From the NCBI RefSeq assembly GCF_030499535.1, contig NZ_JASTLB010000001.1, positions 2,108,001-2,172,000 of the forward strand: a stretch of DNA of 64,000 nt. The letters are read 5' to 3'. Made by a program: the position numbers and the translations under genes. Under the pieces are notes generated by a model. That model made no database searches. It saw nothing but the letters and a program-made list of their open reading frames with translations, and was not told where the DNA came from. Numbering within the stretch: position 1 is the first letter of the stretch; each line of letters starts with the position of its first letter. Origin of the DNA: Streptomyces sp. TG1A-8. Its GTDB lineage: Bacteria; Actinomycetota; Actinomycetes; Streptomycetales; Streptomycetaceae. Positions 25,887 to 35,836 of the stretch are shown here, piece by piece.

Positions 25887-26944
25887 GACTTGACCCACTG
25901 ATCGCGGTTGGCGGCGATGGTGCCGGGGGACATGGTCTCGGGGTCCTCGGCGGCGGGCCCGTACCGCGTGAAGTCGGCGGGCACCGCGGTGCCCTCCACC
26001 ACCGGGTAGACGAACATGTTCAGCGGCATGTCCCGCTGGAACTCCCCGGACAGCAGGAAGTCGAGGAACGCCTTGCCGCCCTTGGGGTTCCCCGCGTGGC
26101 TCAGCAGCCCGGCGAACTCGACCTGCCGGAAGCAGGTGCCGGCCGCCACGCCGGTCGGGGCGGTGCGGGGCCGCTTCGCGGCGTAGATCACCTCGGCGGG
26201 CGGGGAGGAGGCGTACGACACCACCAGCGGCCGGTCGCCGCCGGCCTTGCGGCCTCCGGCCGAGCCGGAGAACTCCTGGTCGTAGGCCTGTTCCCAGCCG
26301 TCGACCACTTTGACGCCGTTGGCCTTGAGCTTCTGCCAGTACTCCGGCCAGCCGGTCCCGCCGAACCGTGCGGCGCTGCCGAGCAGGAAGCCGAGGCCGG
26401 GCGAGGAGGTGGCGGCGTTCTCGGTGACGAGGAGGTTCTTGTACGCGGGCTTCGCGAGGTCGGCGAAGGTCTGCGGCGGGGCCAGCTTGTGCTCGTTGAA
26501 GTACGCCTTGTCGTAGTTGACGCAGATGTCGCCGTAGTCGACGGGCGTGACGCGGTGCCGGGCCCGGTCGAGCTGGTAGGCGGCGCCGACCCGGTCGAGG
26601 CCCTTCGCCTCGTACGGCTGGAACAGGCCGTTGTCGAGGGCGCGGGACAGCAGTGTGTTGTCGACGCCGAAGAAGACGTCGCCCTGCGGGTGGTCCTTGG
26701 TCAGGATCGCCTTGTTGACGGCCTGCCCGGCGTCGCCGTCCTTCAGGACCCGGACCGTGTACCCGGACCGCTTCTCGAAGTCCTTGAGGACGCTCTTGGA
26801 GACGGCCCACGAGTCGTGGCTGACCAGGGTGACGGTCTTGGAACCGCCCGCTCCGCCGGCGTCCGCGCTGCCGCAGCCGGCCAGTGCCGGCAGCGCGATC
26901 AGCCCGAGCCCGGCGGCCACGGCCACGAAGGTCTTGGTGTGCAC
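25862..26944 (-). CDS. Thiamine-binding lipoprotein (ThiB/TbpA-like)
   Basis: This 360-residue solute-binding protein has a short signal and lipobox LAGC near residue 24. The mature part contains VTLVSHDSWAVSKSVLKDFEKRSG, GDVFFGVDNTLLSRAL, VDYGDICVNYDKAYF and LLVTENAATSSPGLGFLLG, the typical blocks of TbpA/ThiB and related thiamine/TPP-binding proteins. The GTG start has AGGAGGA eight bases upstream. The TPP riboswitch in its leader makes thiamine the likely ligand. Followed by fused permease and ATPase. Confidence 0.9.
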   Translation of the reverse strand: MHTKTFVAVAAGLGLIALPALAGCGSADAGGAGGSKTVTLVSHDSWAVSKSVLKDFEKRSGYTVRVLKDGDAGQAVNKAILTKDHPQGDVFFGVDNTLLSRALDNGLFQPYEAKGLDRVGAAYQLDRARHRVTPVDYGDICVNYDKAYFNEHKLAPPQTFADLAKPAYKNLLVTENAATSSPGLGFLLGSAARFGGTGWPEYWQKLKANGVKVVDGWEQAYDQEFSGSAGGRKAGGDRPLVVSYASSPPAEVIYAAKRPRTAPTGVAAGTCFRQVEFAGLLSHAGNPKGGKAFLDFLLSGEFQRDMPLNMFVYPVVEGTAVPADFTRYGPAAEDPETMSPGTIAANRDQWVKSWTSLVLK

Positions 26945-26980
26945 TGGATGTCCTCCTGGGGTTGGCCAGGAAGAGACGCG

Positions 26981-27014
26981 GCCCCGTCCGGCCTCGGCGG
27001 AGGCCGGACGGGGC
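26981..27014 (-). terminator. Riboswitch expression platform: strong hairpin before the ribosome site
   Basis: Perfect 15-bp stem (GCCCCGTCCGGCCTC arms, 4-base loop) between the TPP aptamer and the thiB-like start. A shorter CCTGG/CCAGG stem overlaps the start of the AGGAGG ribosome site. Either could carry the control. No antiterminator pairing with the aptamer was worked out. Confidence 0.6.
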
Positions 27015-27033
27015 GCAACAGCTTGAGTGGTGA

Positions 27034-27123
27034 CCGAACTTCCTACCCAGAATGACCTGGGCGAGGTTCAGAGGGTCTGCGGCCGGTTGCCGCACTCTCA
27101 GCGCTGTGGCGCTCCCCTGTCGG
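27034..27123 (-). promoter_or_regulatory. TPP riboswitch (THI element)
   Basis: The minus-strand leader of the thiamine transporter operon contains the conserved blocks in the right order: GGGGAGC, then GCTGAGAG, then GACCCTCTGAACCT, then CTGGGTAGGAAGT. P1 can form from CCGA near 27123 and TCGG near 27034. The CUGAGA and the ACC..GAACCU sequences are the pyrimidine and pyrophosphate sensing parts of the aptamer. The usual CUAAU...GCCGGCGUAGGGA tail is altered to CATTCTGGGTAGGAA. When TPP is bound, expression of the downstream transporter should fall. Confidence 0.9.
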
Positions 27124-27170
27124 AATATGCAGATGTACGGCTGGTATGAAGTTGTGGTGACGGGCTCAGG

Positions 27171-28277
27171 TTACCGCTCGGTGGCCGCCAGCTGACCACA
27201 GGCCCCGTCGATCTCCTGTCCCCGGGTGTCCCGGATGGTCACCGGCACCCCGTGGGCCGCGACGGCCTCCACGAACGCCTTCTCGTCCTCGGGCCGCGAG
27301 GCGGTCCACCGGGAGCCCGGCGTCGGGTTGAGCGGGATGAGGTTGACGTGCACGGGCCTGCCCCTGAGCAGTCGTCCGAGCCGGTCGCCGCGCCAGGCCT
27401 GGTCGTTGATGTCCCGAATGAGCGCGTACTCGATCGACAGCCGGCGGCCCGTCTTCTCCGCGTACTCGAAGCCGGCGTCGAGCACCTCGCGCACCTTCCA
27501 CCGCGTGTTCACGGGGACGAGGGTGTCGCGCAGCTCGTCGTCGGGGGCGTGCAGGGAGATCGCCAGCCGGCACTTGAAGCCCTCGTCGGCGAAGCGGTGG
27601 ATGGCCGGCACCAGTCCGACGGTGGAGACCGTGATCCCGCGCTGCGACAGCCCGAGCCCGTCCGGCGCGGGATCGGTGAGCGCCCGGACGGCACCGACGA
27701 CGCGCTTGTAGTTGGCGAGCGGCTCGCCCATCCCCATGAAGACGATGTTGGACAGCCGCGCCGGGCCGCCGGGCACCTCGCCGTCGCGCAGCGCCCGCAT
27801 CCCGTCCACGATCTGGTGGACGATCTCGGCGGTGGACAGGTTCCGGTCCAGGCCCGCCTGTCCGGTGGCGCAGAAGGGGCAGTTCATCCCGCACCCGGCC
27901 TGCGAGCTGATGCACATGGTCACCCGGTCCGGGTAGCGCATCAGCACCGACTCCACGAGCGTGCCGTCGAACAGCCGCCACAGCGTCTTGCGCGTGGTGC
28001 CCTGGTCGGTCGACAGGTGCCGCACGACGGTCATCAGCTCGGGGAACAGCGCCTCCTGGAGCTTGCCGCGCGACCCGGCGGGGATGTCGGTCCACTGCTC
28101 GGGGTCGTGCGCGTACCGCGCGAAGTAGTGCTGCGAGAGCTGCTTGGCACGGAACGGCTTCTCACCGATCCCGGCCACGGCGTCCTTGCGCTCGGCGGGC
28201 GTGAGGTCGGCGAGGTGCCGCGGCGGCTTCTTGGCTCCGCGCGGGGCGACGAAAGTGAGTTCTCCGGGCTTGGGCAT
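27171..28277 (-). CDS. rlmN: Dual-specificity rRNA/tRNA adenine-C2 methyltransferase RlmN
   Basis: This radical-SAM enzyme of 368 residues methylates C2 of A2503 in 23S rRNA and A37 in some tRNAs. The 4Fe-4S cluster cysteines are 129, 133 and 136 in [12 protein letters not shown]. The methyl-carrying cysteine near 360 is in [52 protein letters not shown] and [11 protein letters not shown] are the standard blocks. Start ATG has GGGAG upstream. A long hairpin separates it from cdsA. Confidence 0.95.
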   Translation of the reverse strand: MPKPGELTFVAPRGAKKPPRHLADLTPAERKDAVAGIGEKPFRAKQLSQHYFARYAHDPEQWTDIPAGSRGKLQEALFPELMTVVRHLSTDQGTTRKTLWRLFDGTLVESVLMRYPDRVTMCISSQAGCGMNCPFCATGQAGLDRNLSTAEIVHQIVDGMRALRDGEVPGGPARLSNIVFMGMGEPLANYKRVVGAVRALTDPAPDGLGLSQRGITVSTVGLVPAIHRFADEGFKCRLAISLHAPDDELRDTLVPVNTRWKVREVLDAGFEYAEKTGRRLSIEYALIRDINDQAWRGDRLGRLLRGRPVHVNLIPLNPTPGSRWTASRPEDEKAFVEAVAAHGVPVTIRDTRGQEIDGACGQLAATER

Positions 28278-28321
28278 GGTGCTCCCAGTGTCGCAGATCG
28301 AATCGCGGGCCCGTGCGGGCC

Positions 28322-28375
28322 GGCCACGGCAGCGGGCCCCGCCCTGCCGAGCAGGAGGGGGCCCGCAAGCCGTGG
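28322..28375 (-). terminator. Three-part hairpin terminator after cdsA
   Basis: Outer stem GCCACGGC/GCCGTGGC, middle stem GCGGGCCCC/GGGGCCCGC and inner stem CCTGC/GCAGG are nested in one long hairpin, 10 bases past the cdsA stop and before the rlmN start. Likely ends the rpsB-to-cdsA transcript. Confidence 0.75.
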
Positions 28376-28385
28376 CGCGCGCGGC

Positions 28386-29537
28386 TCAGGCGGAGCCGAC
28401 GAACACGACCATCAGCAGCCACACCACCGGGGCCGTCGGCAGCAGGGAGTCCAGGCGGTCCATGATGCCGCCGTGACCGGGGAGCAGGGCGCCCATGTCC
28501 TTGATGCCCAGGTCCCGCTTGATCATGGACTCGCCCAGGTCGCCCAGCGTGGCACTGGCCGCGACCGCCAGGCCCAGCAGCAGTCCCTGCCACCAGGCGC
28601 CGTCGTCGATCAGGAACTGCATGCACAGCGCCCCCGCGACCGTGGCGAACAGCACCGCGCCGAGCAGGCCCTCGCGGGTCTTGCCGGGACTGATGCGCGG
28701 GGCCAGCTTGTTCCGGCCGAAGCGCCAGCCGACGGCGTAGGCGCCGGTGTCACTGACGACCGTCAGGACCAGGAAGGTCAGGACACGCCGGGGACCGTCG
28801 TCGGCGGTGAGCAGCAGCGCGACGAACGTGGCCAGGAAGGGCACGTAGAAGGCCGCGAACAGGCCCGCGGTGACGTCCTTGAGGTAGCCCTCCGGCGGTT
28901 CCGTCATCCGCCAGACCAGCACGGCCAGCGCGGTCAGCGCCATGGCGACCCAGGCGCCCTCGGCACCGCGGACGTACCCGGCGACCACCATCGCCGCACC
29001 GCCGACGGCGAGCGGCACCAGCGGCGCCTTGATGCCCTTGCGCTCCTGCAGCCTGCTGGTCAGCTCCCACAGGCCCACGACCACGGCGACCGCGATGACG
29101 CCGACGAACACGGCCTTGACGACGAACAGGGACGCGATGATCACCACACCGAGCCCGGCGCCGACACCTATGGCCGCGCCCAGGTCACGGCCCGCGCTCT
29201 TCTTCTGCGGCGCGGGGGCCGGCTGCGGGGCGTCGGACATGGGCTCCGGATTCTGCCTCTGGGCTCGGTACGTCTGGGCTCGGAACGTCCCGTCGCGGAA
29301 CGCCTGGTCCGGGTACGGGGGGCCACCCGGGCGAGCCGCCCCCCGGCCGCCGTCCCGGTCCGCGCCGTACGGAGGCGCGTCGGACACGACGGGCATGGGG
29401 CGGGTCTGCTGCGGCGCCTCAGGCGCATCGTACGCGGGACCCGCCGGGGCGGCCCCCTGGACGGGCCCGCGTTGCGCGGGCCCCCAGTACCCGGCCTGCC
29501 CGGCGGGCGGTGGCGCTCCCCAGGAAGAGTCGCTCAT
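28386..29537 (-). CDS. cdsA: Phosphatidate cytidylyltransferase CdsA
   Basis: This enzyme makes CDP-diacylglycerol from phosphatidic acid and CTP, the branch point of phospholipid synthesis. It has 383 residues. The first 120 or so are a Pro/Gly/Tyr-rich cytoplasmic extension. The rest has about eight helices, with the signature SDTGAYAVGWRFGRNKLAPR then ISPGKTREGLLGA and DLGESMIKRDLGIKD near the C-terminus. Start and frr stop share one base (TGATG). The long N-terminal tail is usual in Streptomyces. Confidence 0.93.
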   Translation of the reverse strand: MSDSSWGAPPPAGQAGYWGPAQRGPVQGAAPAGPAYDAPEAPQQTRPMPVVSDAPPYGADRDGGRGAARPGGPPYPDQAFRDGTFRAQTYRAQRQNPEPMSDAPQPAPAPQKKSAGRDLGAAIGVGAGLGVVIIASLFVVKAVFVGVIAVAVVVGLWELTSRLQERKGIKAPLVPLAVGGAAMVVAGYVRGAEGAWVAMALTALAVLVWRMTEPPEGYLKDVTAGLFAAFYVPFLATFVALLLTADDGPRRVLTFLVLTVVSDTGAYAVGWRFGRNKLAPRISPGKTREGLLGAVLFATVAGALCMQFLIDDGAWWQGLLLGLAVAASATLGDLGESMIKRDLGIKDMGALLPGHGGIMDRLDSLLPTAPVVWLLMVVFVGSA

Positions 29538-30094
29538 CAGACTTCGAGCAGCTCCGCTTCCTTGTGCTTCAGGAGCTCGTCCACCTGGGCGACGTACTTC
29601 GCCGTGGTGTCGTCCAGCTCCTTCTCCGCGCGGCGGCCCTCGTCCTCGCCGACCTCGCCGTCCTTGATCAGCTTGTCGATCGCGTCCTTGGCCTTGCGGC
29701 GCACCGAGCGGATGGAGACCTTGGCGTCCTCACCCTTGCCCTTGGCGACCTTGATGTACTCGCGGCGGCGCTCCTCGGTCAGCTCGGGGAACACCACCCG
29801 GATGATGTTGCCGTCGTTGCTGGGGTTGACGCCCAGGTCGGAATCGCGGATCGCCTGCTCGATGTTGCGCAGCGCGCTCTTGTCGAACGGGGTCACGACC
29901 GCCATGCGCGGCTCCGGCACGGAGAACGAGGCCAGCTGGTTGATCGGCGTCGGGGCGCCGTAGTAGTCGGCCACGATCTTGTTGAACATCGCCGGGTGCG
30001 CACGGCCGGTGCGGATCGCGGCGAGGTCCTCCTTGGCGACCACGACGGCCTTCTCCATCTTCTCCTCGGCCTCGAGGAGGGTCTCTTCGATCAC
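29537..30094 (-). CDS. frr: Ribosome recycling factor
   Basis: This 185-residue protein is the standard length. Domain I is a three-helix bundle ([29 protein letters not shown]) and domain II begins [23 protein letters not shown]. It splits post-termination ribosomes with EF-G. The GTG at 30094 has GGAG upstream; a second GTG one codon earlier is also possible. It is followed directly by cdsA. Confidence 0.95.
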   Translation of the reverse strand: MIEETLLEAEEKMEKAVVVAKEDLAAIRTGRAHPAMFNKIVADYYGAPTPINQLASFSVPEPRMAVVTPFDKSALRNIEQAIRDSDLGVNPSNDGNIIRVVFPELTEERRREYIKVAKGKGEDAKVSIRSVRRKAKDAIDKLIKDGEVGEDEGRRAEKELDDTTAKYVAQVDELLKHKEAELLEV

Positions 30095-30250
30095 CACTTG
30101 CTCCTGCGTGTCTTGAGTAAGGCCCGGCTGCGGTTCCTGTGTCGGGCGGCGGCCGGCTGCGTCGCGTCCTCTTCCTGCACGGTTCCCGACCGGCAGGACA
30201 TTGTCCATCCCCCGGCCGGGGCGCGTCCCGTCCGTCCCCGGGCGGGTGGC

Positions 30251-30270
30251 GCACCCCGGGCGCCGGGGTG
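30251..30270 (-). terminator. Hairpin between pyrH and frr
   Basis: Arms GCACCCCGG and CCGGGGTG with a 3-base loop lie six bases past the pyrH stop. It may be an attenuator rather than a full terminator, because frr and cdsA follow on the same strand. Confidence 0.45.
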
Positions 30271-30276
30271 TGCCGG

Positions 30277-31128
<852 letters not shown>

Positions 31129-31226
31129 TCAGATCTGCTGCCGTCCGCCACGTGCCCGGGTGCGGCGGTGTGCGCGGACGACTGCTGTCGACCCTATCGG
31201 GGTCGCGCGTCGATCGCGGTACGGAC

Positions 31227-32063
31227 TCAGATGCCGACCTTGATGCGCGAGAAGCGCTTCAGGGTGACACCGGCCTCTTCCAGGACCTTCTGGACCGACT
31301 TCTTGTTGTCGAGCGCGTACGGCTGGCCGAGCAGCGTGGCGTCCTTGAAGAAGCCGTTGAGACGACCCTCGACGATCTTGGCGATCGCGGCCTCGGGCTT
31401 GCCCTCGGCGCGGGTGGTCTCCTCGGCGATGCGACGCTCGGACTCGACGACCTCGGCCGGGACGTCCTCCTTGGAGAGGTACTTCGGCGCGAAGGCGGCG
31501 ATGTGCTGGGCGACGCCCTTGGCGACCTCGGCGTTCGGCTTGTCGAGCTCGACGAGGACACCGATCTGCGGGGGCAGGTCGGGCATCGTGCGGTGCATGT
31601 AGGCGGTGACGAAGCCGTCGGAGAACTGCGCGAAGCGGTCCAGGACGATCTTCTCGCCGAGGTTGGCGTTGGCCTCGTCCACGAACGCCTGGACGGTCTT
31701 GCCGGCCTCGATCTCGGAGGCGAGCAGCGCCTCCAGGTCGGCCGGGGAGGTCTTGGCGACGTGCTCGGCGATGGCGTTGGCCACGGCCTGGAACTTGTCA
31801 CCCTTGGCGACGAAGTCCGTCTCGCACTTCAGCTCGACCAGGACGCCGGAGGAGTTGTCGTCGGCGATGATCGAGACCACGGCGCCGTTCTCGGCGGAGC
31901 GGCCCTCGCGCTTGGCGACGCCCTTCTGGCCCTTGATGCGCAGCGCCTCGACGGCCTTCTCGACGTTGCCCTCGGCCTCGTCCAGCGCCTTCTTGCAGTC
32001 CATCATGCCGGCGCCGGTCAGCTCACGGAGCTTCTTGACGTCGGCGGCGGTGTAGTTCGCCAT
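31227..32063 (-). CDS. tsf: Elongation factor Ts
   Basis: This 278-residue protein exchanges GDP on EF-Tu. The N-terminal UBA-like domain is MANYTAADVKKLRELTGAG, with MMDCKKALDEAEGN. The TDFVAKGDKF segment that contacts EF-Tu follows the core signature ELKCETDFVA. Standard genomic partner of rpsB. The gap to rpsB (155 bases) holds two strong hairpins. Confidence 0.95.
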   Translation of the reverse strand: MANYTAADVKKLRELTGAGMMDCKKALDEAEGNVEKAVEALRIKGQKGVAKREGRSAENGAVVSIIADDNSSGVLVELKCETDFVAKGDKFQAVANAIAEHVAKTSPADLEALLASEIEAGKTVQAFVDEANANLGEKIVLDRFAQFSDGFVTAYMHRTMPDLPPQIGVLVELDKPNAEVAKGVAQHIAAFAPKYLSKEDVPAEVVESERRIAEETTRAEGKPEAAIAKIVEGRLNGFFKDATLLGQPYALDNKKSVQKVLEEAGVTLKRFSRIKVGI

Positions 32064-32114
32064 GAGTCTGTGAGTCTTTCTCGGAAGTCTTGGGAGATCA
32101 AGGATCCGCACGGT

Positions 32115-32156
32115 CCGCGTCCGCGGTCCGCGTGCGGTCGCGGACCGCGGACGCGG
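32115..32156 (-). terminator. 18-bp perfect hairpin between rpsB and tsf (distal)
   Basis: CCGCGTCCGCGGTCCGCG and its exact complement flank a 6-base loop. It is the second of two tandem hairpins in the 155-base gap and lies about 50 bases before tsf. It could lower tsf expression relative to rpsB. Confidence 0.7.
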
Positions 32157-32172
32157 TGCCAACCTGCGGGTG

Positions 32173-32208
32173 GACGGCGGGGGCGGACTTCATGCCGCCC
32201 CCGCCGTC
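32173..32208 (-). terminator. 14-bp hairpin just after the rpsB stop (proximal)
   Basis: GACGGCGGGGGCGG and CCGCCCCCGCCGTC form a perfect stem with an 8-base loop, ten bases past the rpsB stop. With the distal hairpin it forms a tandem attenuator region. Confidence 0.65.
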
Positions 32209-32218
32209 GACGCTGGCG

Positions 32219-33115
32219 TCAGGCCTGCTCGCCCTCGGCGGCCGGGGCCTCGGCGGCGGGGGCCTCGGTGGCGGGGGCCTCGGTGGCGGCGTCGGCGGGC
32301 TTCTCGGCCTCGTCGGCCGGCTTCTCGCCCTCGTCGGCCTTCTTCTCGCCCTCGAGCAGGTCGCGCTCCCACTCGGCGAGCGGCTCGCCCGCGGCCTTCT
32401 CGCCCTTGTCACCGGTGGCGACGCCGGAACGGGCGATGAGGCCCTCGGCGACGGCGTCGGCGATCACGCGGGTGAGCAGGGTGACGGAGCGGATCGCGTC
32501 GTCGTTGCCCGGGATCTTGTAGTCGACCTCGTCGGGGTCGCAGTTGGTGTCGAGGATCGCGACGACCGGAATGTTCAGCTTCCGGGCCTCACCGACGGCG
32601 ATGTGCTCCTTCTTGGTGTCCACGATCCAGACGGCGCTGGGCACCTTCTGCATCTCGCGGATACCACCGAGGGTCTTCTCCAGCTTCGCCTTCTCGCGGG
32701 AGAGGACCAGCAGCTCCTTCTTGGTCAGACCGGAGGCGGCGACGTCCTCGAAGTCGATCTGCTCCAGCTCCTTGAGGCGCTGCAGACGCTTGTAGACGGT
32801 CGAGAAGTTGGTGAGCATGCCGCCCAGCCAGCGCTGGTTGACGTAGGGCATGCCGACGCGGGTGGCCTGCTCGGCGATGGCCTCCTGCGCCTGCTTCTTC
32901 GTGCCGACGAACATGACCGTGCCGCCGTGGGCGACGGTCTCCTTGACGAACTCGTAGGCGCGGTCGATGTACGACAGCGACTGGAGCAGGTCGATGATGT
33001 AGATGCCGTTGCGCTCCGTGAAGATGAAGCGCTTCATCTTCGGGTTCCAGCGACGGGTTTGGTGACCGAAGTGGACGCCGCTCTCCAGCAGCTCCCGCAT
33101 CGTGACGACGGCCAT
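32219..33115 (-). CDS. rpsB: 30S ribosomal protein S2
   Basis: S2, 298 residues. The family core is clear: [50 protein letters not shown] and the conserved [18 protein letters not shown]. The last 50 residues form an acidic Ala/Glu/Pro tail (repeats of EKPADE and EAPA), absent from most bacteria but usual in Streptomyces. Start ATG with GAGGAG upstream. TACACT about 180 bases upstream could be the -10. Confidence 0.95.
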   Translation of the reverse strand: MAVVTMRELLESGVHFGHQTRRWNPKMKRFIFTERNGIYIIDLLQSLSYIDRAYEFVKETVAHGGTVMFVGTKKQAQEAIAEQATRVGMPYVNQRWLGGMLTNFSTVYKRLQRLKELEQIDFEDVAASGLTKKELLVLSREKAKLEKTLGGIREMQKVPSAVWIVDTKKEHIAVGEARKLNIPVVAILDTNCDPDEVDYKIPGNDDAIRSVTLLTRVIADAVAEGLIARSGVATGDKGEKAAGEPLAEWERDLLEGEKKADEGEKPADEAEKPADAATEAPATEAPAAEAPAAEGEQA

Positions 33116-33388
33116 GGCCGTATCTCCTCGAGTTTCTCGGTTGTGCCGCGCCCGCCGGACGGCGGACGCGCCTGACGCCCGCGGTGCGCCGTTGCCGCGA
33201 AGGACCGAGGGGCGCTGATACGAACCGTTTCCGGACCTCGTACCGGGGCGTGCGAAGTCGACCCGGTGACCCGGATCGCCAGAAGAAGTGTACGGGACCG
33301 GCGGGGCGGTGGGTGACGCCGCTGTCCACAACCGGGCGGTGGTCCACAGTTCCCGGCCAGGACCGGCGGGGTGCGGGACGGTTCTCCC

Positions 33389-34021
33389 ATGCGACGAGTG
33401 AAGCGACGAGTGAAGCGGCGGACGACGCCGGTACCGGCGCTCCGGGCGGCCCCGCTCCTGGCCGCGGCGGTGGCCCTGCTCACCCCGCCGGCCCGGGCAC
33501 AGCCGCCTCCCCCGGCGCCCCCGCCGCCCCCGCGGGCACCGGTTCCGGCCGTTGCCCGCGCCTGGCCGGTGGGCGTCCGCCCGACGGTGGTACGGGGCTG
33601 GGAACCCCCGGCGACGGCGTACGGTCCCGGCCACCGCGGCGTGGACCTGGACGCCGCGCCGGGTACGCCCGTACGGGCGGTGGCGGCGGGCCGGGTGGCC
33701 TACGCGGGCCGGGTGGCCGGGCGGGGCGTGGTCTCGGTGGAACTGGCGGGAACGGACCTGCGGACCACGTACGAACCGGTGCTCCCGTCGGTGGAGAAGG
33801 GGGAGCGGGTGGCGGCGGGCGAGGTGGTGGGGACGGTGGAGCGGACCGGCCCGCACTGCCGGGCGACGTGCGTCCACTGGGGGCTGCTGCGCGGCGGGGC
33901 CTACCTGGACCCCCTGTCCCTGCTCCCGTCCCGGCTGCTGCGCCGGGGCCCGTCGAGGCTGCTCCCGGTGCTCGGGGTCCCGGTCCCCGCCCGGCCGCCG
34001 CGGGGCGGGGTCAGCCCCTGA
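33389..34021 (+). CDS. Secreted M23-family peptidase-like protein
   Basis: This 210-residue exported protein has a basic N-region ([10 protein letters not shown], from a repeated GCGACGAGTGAA DNA unit), a hydrophobic segment ending in ARAQ, and a Pro-rich linker. A LysM-free M23 domain follows: [20 protein letters not shown] with the His/Asp zinc ligands, and [15 protein letters not shown] in place of the usual PHLHFE. The second histidine of HxH is lost, so activity is doubtful; many Streptomyces paralogues of this kind look similar. Tail-to-tail overlap of 11 bases with the TetR gene. Confidence 0.82.
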   Translation: MRRVKRRVKRRTTPVPALRAAPLLAAAVALLTPPARAQPPPPAPPPPPRAPVPAVARAWPVGVRPTVVRGWEPPATAYGPGHRGVDLDAAPGTPVRAVAAGRVAYAGRVAGRGVVSVELAGTDLRTTYEPVLPSVEKGERVAAGEVVGTVERTGPHCRATCVHWGLLRGGAYLDPLSLLPSRLLRRGPSRLLPVLGVPVPARPPRGGVSP

Positions 34022-34601
34022 CGCCCCGCAGGACCATGGCCACGGCGCAGTCCGTCACCACGGAGGGGTCCTCGGCGGCCCCCAGTTCGATGCGGCGCAC
34101 CGCCGCGTCCACGATCCCCTGGAGCAGTATCGCCGCCAGCCGGGGCTGCCCGTGCCCCAGCTCCCCCAGCGCCTCGACGACCATCGCCACGAGCCCCCCG
34201 TGGGCCGCCCGGATCCTCTCGCGCGCCCCGGCGTCCAGCTCGCTCGCGGAGATCGCGACCACGGCCCGGTGGCGCCGGTCGCCCACCAGTGCCAGCTGCT
34301 GCCGCACGTATGCCTCGACCTTGCCCTCGGGGGACCCGGCCCGCTCCATCGCCGACTCGACCTCCGCCGCCCACACGGGGAAGTCGGCCTCGCACAGCTC
34401 CTCGACCACGGCGGCCCGCGAGCGGAAGTACTCGTACACGGACGACCGGGCCAGCCCCGTGCGCTCGGCCAGCGCGGGGAAGGTCAGCGCCTCCGTCCCG
34501 CCCTCGGACAGCAGGGCACGAGCCGCGTCCAGCAGGGCGGCTCGCTGCATCGACCGGTGCTCGGCCACGGAGGCCGCTCGAATCCTTGGCACGCCGACCA
34601 C
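34011..34601 (-). CDS. TetR-family transcriptional regulator
   Basis: Protein of 196 residues. The N-terminal helix-turn-helix ([42 protein letters not shown]) is typical. The rest is the variable ligand-binding/dimerisation part. It is alone between convergent M23 gene and whiG. Start GTG at 34601 is uncertain. Ligand and targets unknown. Confidence 0.85.
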   Translation of the reverse strand: MVGVPRIRAASVAEHRSMQRAALLDAARALLSEGGTEALTFPALAERTGLARSSVYEYFRSRAAVVEELCEADFPVWAAEVESAMERAGSPEGKVEAYVRQQLALVGDRRHRAVVAISASELDAGARERIRAAHGGLVAMVVEALGELGHGQPRLAAILLQGIVDAAVRRIELGAAEDPSVVTDCAVAMVLRGVRG

Positions 34602-34652
34602 TTTACGGACACCCCGCCCCGGCCGGGAGCCACTCGCCCTGTGACGCCGCCT

Positions 34653-35495
34653 TCAGCGGCCGAAGCTCGCCAGTTTGGCGCGCAACTGCAGCACCGACTT
34701 GGTATGGATCTGGCTGACCCGGCTCTCGGTCACTCCGAGCACGTTGCCGATCTCGGCGAGGGTGAGGCCCTCGTAGTAGTAGAGCGTGACGACGGTCTTC
34801 TCCCGTTCGGGCAGCGTGTTGATCGCCCGCGCCAGGAACCTGCGCAGCTCCCGGTCCTCGGCCACCTCCACGGGGTTGTCGGCGGCGGTGTCCTCCAGCG
34901 TGTCCATGAGGCTCAGCCGGTCACCGCCCTCGCCGCCGACGTGCAGCAGCTCCTCCAGGGCGACCACGTTGGCCAGCGACAACTGGCTGAACACGGCATG
35001 CAGGTCGTCGACCCGCATGCCCAGCTCGGCGGCGACCTCACCTTCCGTCGGGGTGCGCCGCAGCCGCGCCTCCAGCGTGGCGTAGGCCCGCTCGACGTTG
35101 CGCGCCTTCTGCCGCACCGACCTCGGGATCCAGTCCAGCGCCCGCAGCTCGTCGATCATCGCGCCCCGGATCCGGGTGATCGCGTACGTCTCGAACTTGA
35201 TCTCCCGGTCGATGTCGAACTTCTCGATCGCGTCGATCAGCCCGAACACCCCGGAGGACACGAAGTCGGCCTGTTCCACGTTGGGCGGCAGTCCGACGCT
35301 CACCCGGCCGGCCACGTACTTGACGAGCGGCGAGTAGTGCAGGATCAGCTGCTCCCGCAGCCGGTCGTCCCCCGTCGCCTTGTACGACCGCCACAGCTCG
35401 TCGAGCGTCGAGGGAGCGGGCGGCCGCACGCTGCCACCGTCGCGGGCGGCTGGGGGGATCGCCGCCCGGTCGGACCCGGAGGTGTGCTGGGGCAT
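34653..35495 (-). CDS. whiG: Sporulation sigma factor WhiG
   Basis: Sigma factor of 280 residues, the same length as S. coelicolor WhiG and close to the FliA/sigma-D motility class. Region 2: [52 protein letters not shown]. Region 3: [17 protein letters not shown]. Region 4: [21 protein letters not shown]. It starts aerial-hypha sporulation (whiH, whiI) and is held by the anti-sigma factor RsiG with c-di-GMP. Three 10-bp repeats lie just before the start. Confidence 0.96.
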   Translation of the reverse strand: MPQHTSGSDRAAIPPAARDGGSVRPPAPSTLDELWRSYKATGDDRLREQLILHYSPLVKYVAGRVSVGLPPNVEQADFVSSGVFGLIDAIEKFDIDREIKFETYAITRIRGAMIDELRALDWIPRSVRQKARNVERAYATLEARLRRTPTEGEVAAELGMRVDDLHAVFSQLSLANVVALEELLHVGGEGGDRLSLMDTLEDTAADNPVEVAEDRELRRFLARAINTLPEREKTVVTLYYYEGLTLAEIGNVLGVTESRVSQIHTKSVLQLRAKLASFGR

Positions 35496-35836
35496 TCGTC
35501 GCCTTGTGCCGTTCTGCCGTGAAGTGTCGTGAACTGCCGTGAGGTGGGGCGTACGGAGGGAGGTGGGGTGCCGTGGGAGGCGGTGGGGTGTCGGGGCCGG
35601 CTGGGTGGGCTGTCGGTTCGGTGCCGGGTTGGCGCGGTCTGCGCCACGGCCCTCGTGAGCGTAGCGTGACTGGGCAGTCGCGGTGTGCGAACGACGAGGC
35701 TCCACCCTTGCGCGGGTCTCGCCGTCCTGCCGCACGGCGGCGGCCGGCTCCCTGTGCCGCGCGACCGGGTCAAGACGCCAACTCCGGGAACTGGCAAGGG
35801 CGTCGGGGCCTCCCCCGGACGGCCGAACACGGTCGG
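35496..35836 (-). promoter_or_regulatory. whiG upstream region with short tandem repeats
   Basis: No gene in these 341 bases. Three direct 10-bp repeats (TGCCGTGAAG, TGTCGTGAAC, TGCCGTGAGG; 35515-35544) lie 20-50 bases before the whiG ATG. Further G-rich GTGGGG motifs are at 35545-35620. TACGCT near 35665 on the minus strand could be a -10. The dprA stop is at the far end. Confidence 0.5.
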
